From: Thunnus maccoyii
Taxonomy: Eukaryota; Chordata; Actinopteri; Scombriformes; Scombridae
DNA: 64,000 nucleotides
NCBI RefSeq assembly: GCF_910596095.1
Contig: NC_056534.1
Coordinates: 11,789,490-11,853,489, forward strand
Direction of reading: 5' to 3'
Position numbers and translations under genes: made by a program. Positions 25,701-34,700 of the stretch are shown piece after piece (the stretch's first letter is position 1; every line of letters begins with the position of its first letter). The notes beneath the pieces were generated by a model. That model saw only the letters and a program-made list of their open reading frames with translations. It ran no database searches and had not been told where the DNA came from.

Positions 25701-26869
25701 TCGAGGGTGACTGTAATCCTCTCCTCCTCAAGATCGGGGTCTGACACTGAAATTCGGGCAACGTAGTCCCCGATCCCTGCTGCCTCTGACACCACTGCAT
25801 CTCCTGTCTCACTGAGGAACAGCACACTGATGGTGGGGCTGTTATCGTTGATATTGAGCACCTTCACACCCACAAAAGTGCTGCTGTACTCCGGCTGAGC
25901 CCCGTTGTCTCTCGCGCTGATGATCAACTCATGAAAAGCTTGAGTCTCAAAATCAAGCGGCTTGTTCAGGTAGACTAAACCAGTGGTTTCGTTGATGGAG
26001 AAAACCTCATTTGGGTCACTCTGCCGTCTGTTGATCTCATAAGTGATTCTGCTGTTGTCACCTAGGTCCAGGTCTGTGGCGTGCACCTGACACACAGCAG
26101 ACATAAGTGGAGCGTTCTCAGGCACCGAGGCGTGATATTCAGTCTGGTTGAACACGGGAGGGTTGTCATTCTCATCCAGGACGTTGATGTTCACCTGAAA
26201 CCTCCCCGTTCTGGCTGGGATCCCACCATCGAAGGCCTCGATGGTCAGGGAGTAGAAGTCCTGTGATTCCCTGTCTAGTTTGCTTGTGAGGATGAGATCC
26301 AGGCTGAGGTGGTTCTCAGATCCACTACGATACTCCAGATGGAACAACTCCCCCATCTCGCTCTCTGTGATTCTGTATCCCTGGGTACCAAACTCACCCT
26401 CATCCTGGTCTTTAGCTCCTTCAAGCTGAAACCGTCTCCCTGGGGGGCTCAGTTCTGATATTTCCAAGTGAACCACCTTGGAGGGAAACACGGGTGAATG
26501 GTCGTTGACATCTTTCACCTCTATTTTCACTCTGATCATCTCACCTGTAAGAGTTGCGGCCACAAATTCATACTTATCTCTGCTCTCTCTGTCCAGGATC
26601 ACAGCTGTGGAGATGATCCCCGTGTCTGCGTCTATTTCCAAGTCTCTGAACACATACGAGTCTCTGCTCTCTGAGATGAAAAATCCAGTGCTTGGCCTGC
26701 TTAACAACGCTCCCAGGTCTCCAACGATGGTTTTAGCGGGCAAACCCTCTTTAACAGAGAGCGTCAGGTTGAAAACCTGTCCGAGCGACTGCGCGCAAAG
26801 CAGCGACAGGACGAGAGTCTGAAGGAGCAAAGTTGAGACATTTTGGCGACCCATTCCTCCTTGACACAT
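829..26869 (-). CDS. dchs2: dachsous cadherin-related 2 (protocadherin), 5' two-thirds, partial
   Basis: Giant adhesion cadherin, by family knowledge a type I membrane protein that binds Fat cadherins and acts in planar cell polarity. Coding exons in transcript order: 26869-25121, 21638-21447, 21298-21067, 18992-18756, 16106-15078, 14984-14797, 13717-13618, 13533-13364, 12335-11492, 10327-10088, 6142-6008, 3767-3558, 3103-2243, 2159-2046, 1291-1080, 980-about 829. Phases join throughout; the first 15 exons give exactly 2171 codons. The protein opens with a signal peptide (MGRQNVSTLLLQTLVLSLL...SLG) followed by about 20 complete cadherin repeats, recognised by LDRE and DxNDNxPxF motifs. Human dachsous proteins have about 27 repeats, then a membrane segment and a cytoplasmic tail; those parts lie beyond base 1. 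The name dchs2 rather than dchs1 rests on synteny with plrg1, fgg and lrat. The end of the last exon is uncertain: GT donors leave it ending at 829 or 819. Confidence 0.92.
2243..6142 (-). CDS. dchs2: dchs2 exons 11-13: cadherin repeats 16-19
   Basis: Exons 6142-6008 (45 codons, starts EENAVVWYSLLPG), 3767-3558 (VLDDNDNPPEF, end of repeat 16) and 3103-2243 (287 codons). All three are phase 1 at both ends. The last exon carries linkers LLDQNDNIPSF (repeat 17) and VEDVNDNVPVC (repeat 18). Repeat 19 then ends in FIHLKGEHEGLQF, which lacks the calcium motif. Confidence 0.92.
6143..10087 (-). other. dchs2: Large dchs2 intron (exons 10-11)
   Basis: 3.9 kb without cadherin coding. It holds a fragment of a MITE-like family (about 7820-8030), a 14-bp hairpin (8043-8056 with 8079-8092) and a GC-richer block at about 8430-9150, which is discussed as a possible regulatory element. 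The 116-codon minus-strand frame at 8428-8778 has no recognisable motif and is probably not a gene. Confidence 0.6.
8043..8092. repeat. 14-bp inverted repeat
   Basis: CTTTTGTTATTTGT at 8043-8056 is exactly complementary to ACAAATAACAAAAG at 8079-8092, around a 22-base loop. It sits inside degraded repeat sequence. Confidence 0.7.
10088..13717 (-). CDS. dchs2: dchs2 exons 7-10: cadherin repeats 12-15
   Basis: Exons 13717-13618, 13533-13364, 12335-11492 and 10327-10088, all with canonical splice sites and continuous phase. Repeat 12 is split over three exons and passes into repeat 13 without a DxNDN motif (HVQ|VHGVEAQFVHSDHQ). Repeats 13-15 end with VEDVNDHTPWF, LLDVNDNRPVF and VGDVNDQLPVF. 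Confidence 0.92.
13974..14397. mobile_element. hAT-type non-autonomous DNA element with perfect 8-bp target duplication
   Basis: The 424-bp insert starts CAGAGATTTTCAAAGTGGGA and ends AGGGAGCTCCTG. It is flanked on both sides by TTATAGAT (13966-13973 and 14398-14405). The exact 8-bp duplication and the CAG...CTG ends fit the hAT superfamily. No transposase frame is visible. It lies in the dchs2 intron between exons 6 and 7. Confidence 0.75.
14797..16106 (-). CDS. dchs2: dchs2 exons 5-6: cadherin repeats 8-11
   Basis: Exon 16106-15078 (343 codons, phase 1 at both ends) and exon 14984-14797. Linkers are IADINDNTPLF (end of repeat 8), a degenerate VNVDRTAAEDSLAF (repeat 9), VLDINDNAPVF (repeat 10) and VTDVNDNAPLF (repeat 11). 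The intron between them is only 93 bp (14985-15077). Confidence 0.92.
16219..16480. repeat. Dispersed repeat copy (family shared with 24.7 and 30.5 kb)
   Basis: The start, TTTGTCCAGATTTTGAGGTATCTGCC, resembles the ends at about 24692 and 30550. Shared downstream words such as GATAATCCACA suggest three diverged copies of one family. Limits are approximate. Confidence 0.45.
16652..16725. repeat. (CA)n microsatellite
   Basis: About 37 uninterrupted CA units in the dchs2 intron between exons 4 and 5. The cysteine/valine frames read across it are artefacts of the repeat. Confidence 0.97.
16726..18755. other. dchs2 intron, no feature recognised
   Basis: AT-rich intronic sequence between exons 5 and 4, downstream of the CA repeat. 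I see no exon, RNA gene or clear element in it. Confidence 0.5.
18756..21638 (-). CDS. dchs2: dchs2 exons 2-4: cadherin repeats 6-7
   Basis: Exons 21638-21447 (64 codons, starts VVATDADGPEF), 21298-21067 (contains LEDLNDNTPVF, the end of repeat 6) and 18992-18756 (repeat 7). Acceptors and donors are canonical, and phases 0/0, 0/1 and 1/1 fit their neighbours. Repeat 7 ends in INVLRSAQAPAVF, which has lost the calcium-binding DxNDN linker, although the following repeat starts normally (SRYTFTVPEDAPPG). Confidence 0.9.
19165..19885. mobile_element. MITE-like element interrupted by a second dispersed fish repeat
   Basis: Left part (TTTGATAATCAATGAATC, then TTGGTTCCAGACGTGAGAAT) and right part (CAATCAATTGATTGC...GGCTGCATCC) resemble the 7.8, 22.6 and 58.2 kb family. 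About 19526-19786 is a different repeat (CACTTATATAACGCTTTTCT...GAACCAGGCTAC), a sequence type common in teleost genomes. I read it as one repeat inserted into another. Boundaries are approximate. Confidence 0.45.
22599..22902. mobile_element. MITE with terminal inverted repeats (TAGGGTTGCAA / CGTTGCAGCTCTG)
   Basis: The ends carry mirrored ATTATCGATTAATC and GATTATCAAAAC...GATTAATTTTCTG blocks, a layout typical of abundant hAT-like fish MITEs. A second copy is at 58169-58450. The flanking 8-bp duplication is too decayed to call. It lies in the dchs2 intron between exons 1 and 2. Confidence 0.6.
24283..24690 (+). mobile_element. 3' end of a decayed LINE retrotransposon
   Basis: A short frame reads CHLCDLDEVENEMHFIF, resembling the C-terminal cysteine/histidine motif of some LINE ORF2 proteins. 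It is followed by a 3' tail ending in AATAAA-like sequence (GACACTTAAATAAAAGAAAT). The frame is otherwise broken. Not functional. Confidence 0.5.
24692..25038. mobile_element. Inverted-repeat element next to dchs2 exon 1
   Basis: The left end, TTGTTCAGGTTTTGAGATAT, pairs with the reverse complement of the right end (TTGTCAAGGTTCTGAGATAT). The right end lies about 80 bp inside the first dchs2 intron. No coding frame. Confidence 0.5.
25121..26869 (-). CDS. dchs2: dchs2 first coding exon: signal peptide and cadherin repeats 1-5
   Basis: The largest exon (583 codons, phase 0 at its end, donor GTATGT). Two in-frame ATGs lie at codons 1 and 6; the second sits directly before the hydrophobic signal sequence and is an equally good start. 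The mature protein probably begins at QVFNLTLSVKEG. Repeats 1-5 end with linkers VKDVNDHSPVF, VLDENDNPPVF, VLNINDNSPTI, VSDTNDCHPVF and VEDVNDNEPVF. The third and fourth depart slightly from the consensus. The start of repeat 6 (VSIPEHSDIGSCFLQ) ends the exon. An untranslated upstream exon could exist; I could not identify one. Confidence 0.93.
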
Positions 26870-29024
26870 TATTTTTTTTTAACGTTGTGAAAAGAAGGCT
26901 ACATATTTCCGTATCAAAACACTCTCCTCACTCACGTTTTAGAGCACCTCTCCAAATAAAAACGCGTAAACGCATGGTGCATTTTTACGCGCAAGAAAAC
27001 AGCAAACAGTTATTCTCCATTACAATAATTCAGCAGCTTCTTGCGGGATTTTGGAGAATAGAAATCCTTTAGGATCCTCCACACATCACGGCACTGACTG
27101 GCCACGGTGAACCAACTGTGCGAACTGAGCACTCCCTCCTGCCAGGCGGCGCGTCCCTATCTGATCGGCTCCATCTGTGGCCCTGATTGCTTAAGATTTA
27201 ATTAGGCCAAGAGATTACTTACCATGCCGCATGCAGACATGTAGTAAATTTGACCTGTTGAAAGTGACAGAGTGAGCTGTAAAGTAGAAGAAATAAAGAT
27301 AAAACGCACGGAGAATGAACTGCAGTCATAAAGTTGACTTTAAATAAATTCATTTAGTGCGCACGATTTGGTAAATAGGTTGAAAAGTGAATATAACGAG
27401 GTCCTCTTTCAGTCTTAGCAAAGTCCCTAGTTGTGTGTGAGTGGCTCCCTCTATCGGTAAAAACAAGCACTTTAACAGTGGAAGAGAAAAAAAACTATGA
27501 GACTGTTTACTGCACCTGATGCACCTGATGCACAAATCTTTTTTTTTTTCTACAACTACCAACACATTCACAAACTTGAATTTGTTAAGTTTCTCCACAG
27601 GTGATACACAACCACAGGCTTTGAAATTATTTCTGAACATTATTTCACAAGCTCAAAGTCTTACTGACACTTATTTGAGCCCAAAGACAATAAAACTGGG
27701 ACAGAGAGCAATCAACTCTGCACAAAACAATGATAAAAATAATTAATAAATGAAATGAAATTAAAAAACAAAACATCCTGCAAAAAAGAATGCAAAATAA
27801 TTTCCTTTATATGAGCCATAAAGGTACTGAATAATAGATAAAAGTATAAACGAAAATAAAGACAAACAAACATATAAAGATTAAAACAGTCAAATAAATA
27901 AAGCAGAGTGCAGATTGTTAAATTAATTAAAGCCACAGAGAACATTAATCACGGTTTAAAGGTGGTCAGAGCCTGACTCACATCATCATGTTTTGTTTGG
28001 ATGACCTCAGAGGTAAAGAAGACACAGAGGTCAGGTCCTCGCTATTCTTTCTGGAAAACTGGGATTTTAACAATTTAAGGAGACATTTATTCTGATTAAA
28101 TTAAGAATCAAATATAATGTCCTTAAAAATGAAAAATGTTTCTTTGTCAGAATTATATTCCTGATAGTTTGGAGAAATCTTTGACACAACATGTAGACCG
28201 TCATGTAGGGAGGCAGATAACATCTACAGAAAATCTAACTGAACGCCTCAATGAATATATTTACATATATTTTTCACGTGTGTGTATGAAACATTTCTGA
28301 GGAGTTTAGGATGAATTTGTACTTATGTATTTCTAAAATCTGTGAGAGGGGAGATGTGAACAAACACAGAGTGATTTAAATGGCTGTATATTAGGACGGA
28401 GCTGAGATTGGTGTGATATCTACTTGTTGTTATCTTACAGCTACAGTGCCTCTAGTGACTGTTTCATAGTGTTGTTATTTTATGCTATTTTATCCTCCAT
28501 GAAATTATTTTGACATGATTGGACTTTTATTGTACAGTTTTACTTTAAACTTCTTTATTTTCATTTTTTTTGCCCATTTATATATCATTTTATTTACTTC
28601 TTTCTTCTGTGTGCATCCTCTTAACTTTTAAAAACTTTTTTAAGTAGGCAGTTAGAGAAGATAATAAACTACCAACACAGAACAATAAAACATGTTAGTT
28701 GTACAGAATCCAGGCCTCCATAGAGAAACACTTTACAGTCACTGTTGGGTCACAGCTCTATTATCACCTTGTGGACTCTTCATGGCTCCTGCAGGGTACA
28801 GTACCCAGCATGCAGCCTCCCACTGGCGCAAGCAAGTGCTGTAACTAAGCAACAGATGTAACCTGAGCTGTATACCTGAGTAAACAAGCTGCGTAGCTAC
28901 CGAGTCTCCCTTTGTCTGGATCAACAGGTTGTTCAACAAGTGTGAAAAACTGTGAAAACTCCAGCTCAGAAGCTTCATACAGGATTGTTTTTTCTCATCT
29001 CATTTTTGTGGAATAAAGGAGAAA
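26870..29024. promoter_or_regulatory. Divergent intergenic region between dchs2 and the TIR gene
   Basis: 2.1 kb separates the two start codons, which point away from each other, so both promoters and any untranslated 5' exons should lie here. 27050-27180 is GC-richer with several CpGs, next to dchs2. No TATA box or clear 5' exon could be fixed. Small open frames here look random. Confidence 0.4.
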
Positions 29025-31621
29025 ATGCCATCTCATATTATGCTCTCCTACCAGTGGGATGACCAGGCTCTTGTGAAAAAGATATACGACCGCCTCAAAG
29101 ATGATGGGCTGCCAGTGTGGATGGATATTGAAGGAGGGGTCACGGGGAACATTAACGATGCGTGAGTATAAAGGAATTTCATGGCACTCACAGATAAGAT
29201 AAATTACTGTTTGACACATGTTGTTTTTACAGAAATTGGGATATATTTGGTCTCTTTAAGCAGAAGCTGTGTGTGTTTTCAGGATGGCAGCAGGCGTGGA
29301 GGAGGCTGTGGTGATTTGTCCCTTCATGACTCCAGCTTACCAGGCGTCCCGCAGCTGTAAGAAGGAGCTCAACTACGCGGACACCAGGGAGGTAATCATC
29401 GTGCCGGTCATGCTGGCCAATAACTGGGAGGCCAGTGAGTGGCTGGGACTGATCACTGCAGGCCTGCTGTGGGTGGACTTCAGGTGAGGAGATCTTTCAG
29501 GGGGGAGAGGCGACACATTTAACACCACTTTAAAAGATTTGAGAGGCTGAAAATTGAGTTCAATCAATCATGCAAACATCTAACAACCATTAAATTACAT
29601 CTGTCAATGCTCTCGTCCTCTAGAAATGCAGAAAAGGATGAGGAGCACTTTGAGATGTGTCTCAGGTCTCTGGAGGAGGAGATCATGTTTAACGCCGGTC
29701 ACCTCCTGGCAGAAGAGGAACATCAAAGTGAGGTGGTGGATCAGCCAGAGAACCCGAAACACTTCCTGAAGAAGAAACGAGGCCGACGTTTTTGTCATGC
29801 CGTCTCCGATCTCTACATCCACGAGTCAGGTAGAAATGGATATGAAACAAACAAAACCTCTCACTTACCAGAAATGCTGAGGTCCACCAGACACCAAAAC
29901 TTTCTGTTTCTGTTTCATTCATTGAGTTAGCCGTTCAGTAATAGTTTTCTGCAAGTTGTATTTATATACAGCAGGTGTCCACAAATACAACATTTCCTCC
30001 GGAAATTAACAACTGCTTAGGAACTCAACTTACTAAACAGTCTCAGGGCTTTGACTAGTTCCCTTTAACTAGACTATGAAGTTCTTTTCAGGAGGTTATT
30101 TAAGAAATAATTAGAAAATATTTTTGCAGGTGCTGGGTCACAAAAGCTACACAAAAGAATAAAAAAGTACCCACACACTGCTAAATTGTTCCTAAATTCG
30201 CATGGACAACATTTCGACAGACCCATAGTGGTTGAAAGGTTGTGTGAGGTTTTACTTTTTTAGTTTTTCTAAGAAATATTTTGGAAACTACAGACAGTAA
30301 AATAAAGGTTTAACTGCTGCTTAAAAGTCCTCTGGAGGATAAACACACATCCTTTGACTTTAACTGGTTGGCTGAGCCGTTTCAATAATGACAATAATAA
30401 CACTATGCATATCTTTTTTTAACTATAAAAGGTAAACTCCAGCAAAGTTCCTAAAACCTGTAAAGTCCCCCAAAAAATACCCAGGACATGACTTTCTGTT
30501 CTCAGACGCTGCGCCTGATGGTATTTAGTCATGCAGACATGTTTGGTTTTATTGCTCAGGTTTTAAGAGATCTGATCCTTCTCTTACATTTCTGCCTCCA
30601 CCCAAATACAAGGGAAGTGAATGTAATTTCATCTGTGGTGTCCAAAGTACAGAAAACTGACATTTGAAAAATTCAACAGCAAGCATTTAGACACAATGTC
30701 CCAATTACTATTGATAACCCATTGTTTTAACATTGTCAACAGTTTTTGTAGGGACTGTTTGTAGCAGGAAGAAGTTCTCATGATAACTGTTCAGTGAGGT
30801 CTGTGGATCATCCGGATTCATTGTGATATTATTTGTAGAAAGACATAATTACTGTTGAATGCTTAAAAGGATATCTTCTATCTTCATGGCTGTATAACGC
30901 TTAATACAAAATATTTTTTGTCATTGTGGTGAATCTAACCTTTAATCTGAGTAGCACCCTGAGCTTTGTAAACTTAAACTGAGTTAACAATGAAGACTTT
31001 TTAAAAATCTGTGTTGAAAACAATGTGATGCATTCTTTGGCACAATGACTTGATTTCACAGGTGAGCAGATAATCCACCCTGATAGTGACACCAGACATA
31101 CAGTGGAGCTCCACCAGACACCTGGTGATCATTGTTACTGGGAGGAGATTAAGGGCAACGGCTGTAAGTACTACAGGAATGTTGTCACCAAAAGATACCT
31201 CGGTGAGTACAGAGGCTCTGCTTTACTGAATAACAACAACAACAAGTCTGTGAAAAATGTGTTTTTTATTATTAATGGAGCAAAATAAACATCGTAATGC
31301 AGGCTAGAAAAAGGGAACTGTTTGTTTCCACGTCTGTACAACCGGCAATTCTGTTGAGTCAATACAAAATTATCTTTTTCAAACGATGGACACACCGTCT
31401 TTCCCTCTACAGGGTTTGACCCCAGCAGGGACGAGGTCCACTCTGAGGCCAGTCCTTCTGTGTCTGAAGAGTGGCTGCTGTTGGTGGACCAGACAGACCA
31501 GAGCCATCAGAGAGCTATCATCATCAAGAACAAACACTCCGGGAGGTTCCTGGCAGTCCAAAATGGACGCTTTACTGGACTAACATCATACAACGAGGAC
31601 TGCAAATGGTTTTTAGAATGA
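29025..31621 (+). CDS. TIR-domain protein with C-terminal beta-trefoil-like region
   Basis: Five exons, 29025-29161, 29283-29483, 29624-29829, 31062-31202 and 31413-31621, join with canonical sites into 297 codons plus stop. Residues about 3-115 resemble a TIR domain: strand HIMLSYQWDD, MDIEGG loop, VVICPFMTPAYQ strand and SRSCKKEL helix. Residues about 115-165 are charged and include KKKRGRR. Residues about 165-297 have beta-trefoil-like signatures (KRYLGFD near the middle, KNKHSGRFLAVQNG and KWFLE at the end), as in fascin or ricin-type folds. There is no signal peptide or membrane segment, so it is probably cytoplasmic. TIR domains either signal in innate immunity or cleave NAD+; E74 lies where enzymatic TIRs carry the catalytic glutamate. 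I do not recognise a named gene. Function is unknown. Confidence 0.85.
29830..31061 (+). other. Third intron of the TIR gene, with dispersed repeat
   Basis: 1.2 kb, by far the gene's largest intron, separating the TIR part from the trefoil-like part. A repeat copy starts near 30550 (TTGCTCAGGTTTTAAGAGAT) and resembles those at 16.2 and 24.7 kb. No exon seen. Confidence 0.5.
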
Positions 31622-31765
31622 TGCAGGACACAATCGTATTTGGTCGCTCTGGTTTATGAAAAAGTTTGCCTGATGAAAAAGCACAAACAAGCTAAACTGA
31701 AGGGTGTACCTACAACAGGAAGTCTGGTAGTAATACATTTCAAGATGGTTACAGTGGCGAGATCA

Positions 31766-31771
31766 AATAAA
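31766..31771 (+). terminator. Poly(A) signal AATAAA for the TIR gene
   Basis: First AATAAA after the stop, 145 bases downstream. It lies only 17 bases before the plrg1 stop codon on the other strand, so cleavage would fall inside the last plrg1 exon. Confidence 0.6.
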
Positions 31772-31787
31772 AAAACAAAACAAAACA

Positions 31788-34700
31788 TTAGAATCTTTTT
31801 CTCTTGAGGATTTCTGGTTTCCAGTTGATCGGATGGCTTTCTTCCGTCTGAAGGAAAGAAAACAGAGTTGTCAAATTATATAACTGTTGACTGAGAACTG
31901 AAACTGACTTTAAACATGACTGTAAAACTTACAGCGGTGTCGTCCTCTTTGTACACTTTAATGGTCTTGTCGGCCTCGGCGGTGATCAGTCTGCTTTCTG
32001 AGTGGTCGAACACGCAAGAAAAGATGCCCGACTCGCTGTCCAGAGATCCAGGCTGCACAGCTGCGTGGATCCGCTGGAAGTTGTAGCCTGTCCTCCAATC
32101 CCACATGTGGATGGTCCCGTTGTCGGCTACAGAGAGAGAACAGAAATGTGTACGATGAGTCTGAGATTTATGTATTTCTCATGCGATACTTGTAATCGCC
32201 TGTACCAATAAAATGCTAACTTCTAAAAACGCATCAAAAGTCAAACAATATCTGTAGATGAAAAACAGAAAATACCTCCAGACACCAACACGCCGTCAGA
32301 GTTAACAGCCAGAGTGTTGATGATGGCGTTGTGGCCGGACAGGTTCTGGATGAATTTGCCATCTGGGAACATCCACTGTTTGATGTTATCAGCAGAACCA
32401 GAGGCAAAGGTGTATCTGTAAAACACAGGAAATAAGACAACGATATGAGCAAATTACAAATTCTTAAACCTGCAATATTTTTTTAGGCCACTTGGGGGCA
32501 ACAGAAACAAACTGTGAACACATCAATGACATATCATCACTTTTTAATTTGTTACGGTCATTTTAACATTAATCTGAAGTTGTGTTTCTGTCTACCTGTT
32601 GAATTTAAGCTCAATATTCATTCTCTTTGAGCTCTAACTTTGATCTCTCATTTAGCTCTTTAGCTGCTAAATGCTCCATTATCTTCACCAGCTAGTTGGC
32701 GACTGCCTCTATTTGCCGTTTGGTGCTGAGCAGAGAGTGTGCAGCTGCCTGCTGTGGCCAAAAACGAAACAATGGAAGCGCCGAGATTGAACCAAAACAG
32801 AAAAGATGTGGCTGGACGGCTAAACAATGAGCTAAATTTTACTTTAAAGCACCATAAAGCTGTCATTTTATGTGTTGTTATTATAAACATATCAAAGCTG
32901 CTTTAAAGCATTTTGCCAGGTAATTATTGGCACATCATAATCACAAAGGTAAAAAGTCCCACGGTGTCCAACAAGGGCTGTAATTAATGATTATTTCATT
33001 ACAGGTTAAACTATTGATTATTTTAAATATAACATCACAATGTTCCAATATAAAGTCTTATATTTGCTTATTTTGTTTGAAAAAACATTTTAAAAAACCT
33101 CAGAAACTGAGAAAAGCAAACCAAAATGCCAAACCAAACGGGTTTGGTTTGGCATTTTGTCTTGATAAATGACTTAAAATCATAAATATTGTTGATAAAT
33201 GTTCTTTTGATTGGCTAATAGATTGACTGACTCGTGGTTTTAGTTCTACACTCAGCACTGATTTATTTAACAGCGCGTGTTTGCTTACTGTCTGGGATGC
33301 AGCACTATGGTTCGGACTGATTTCTTGTGGTTGGTCAGTGTTGCTCTGGTTTTCCCGGCAATCAAATCCCACAGTCTGATGGTTGAATCGTGGCTGCCTG
33401 CAAGAAAACAATCATATATCAGTCTGGGATCAATACTGAAAAGCAAACCAATCACTTATACCTAGACACAGTGACACTGAGGGATTACACCGACACATAT
33501 TAAGTTAAAATTAAATGAAATCAAAATATTTATTTACCGGTGATGATTTGTGGCTCTGCAGCCTGGCATCTGACTGTAGCCACGGTGTTGGTGTGGCCGG
33601 TTAGTGTGTGCACGTTGGCTTTTGTCCTGATGTCCCAAACCTGCAAAGACAGCCAGCAAATCAAATCAGTGCAATTAATTAACAACAACAACAACAACAA
33701 CAACAACAAAAAAAAAGACCCTAATTACTCGCACACCAAAAACTTCAACTAATTTTTGCTGAATAACATCCGTACGACAAAATGCTAAAAATTCGTTTCA
33801 AGACAGTAACATAAAGTAATTCCACACAACAACAATAGCATCAAAAATAAAGACAAGAAACACTAATCTCAAATTTATCATATCTACAGAGTCACTGCTA
33901 TTTCAACATATACGCCATTTTGCTACAATCACGCTTTTGTTCCAGTGTTGCTGGATGATACATTTGCTTCAGTGCGTCAAAGACAAGTTTACATCTTTTA
34001 GTCAATTATGTTTTAAGTACAACATAACTCACACTCATTGTTTCTAACTTAGACACTTTGTGAGGGGAAAACATCCCCCATTTTGAGTCCACTTGTAGGG
34101 GAGACACACTGTTTTGTTGCTTTCTCTTTCTCCAGAGAGAAAGAAACTTATTGCCAAATTTGTGAATTTCTTTTCTAAGGATTCAGTATCTGTCAGTTGT
34201 ATAAAGAAGGCTTTGGAAAGGGAAATAAATCCTGTGTTGCCTGATAAAATATGGAGGACTGAACTTTCCCACATTCATAATTGTTCAATAAACATCAGAC
34301 ACAGGTTCAGTTTACAGTGAGTACTGCATTTCCTACAAACAGCACACAATCCCAAAAACAAGAGGAAAACCCCACATGTCAAGTTGGGTTTCGGGGATTG
34401 ATTTCTGTGTGGTTTATATGTCTGAATGAAAAATCTGTCAACACCAATAATGCTCAAAAAAAGACAAGAACTACTACAGAGAAGGAATTTACAGTAGATA
34501 AAGTGTATAAATAAATAGCTAAATGGTAGGCGTTAGAGTAGAAATATTAGATGTTATGAATATGGAGTATATACAGATGAAAGCAGTAGTACAAATAGAA
34601 AAACCAAGTGATGGAACGTGCAAGTAGACAAGGGTAAGAGATACACTTAAATCTCTCGTAGCAGCATTTGATGTTTTCAGTAACTTCATGTTTTGGAAGC

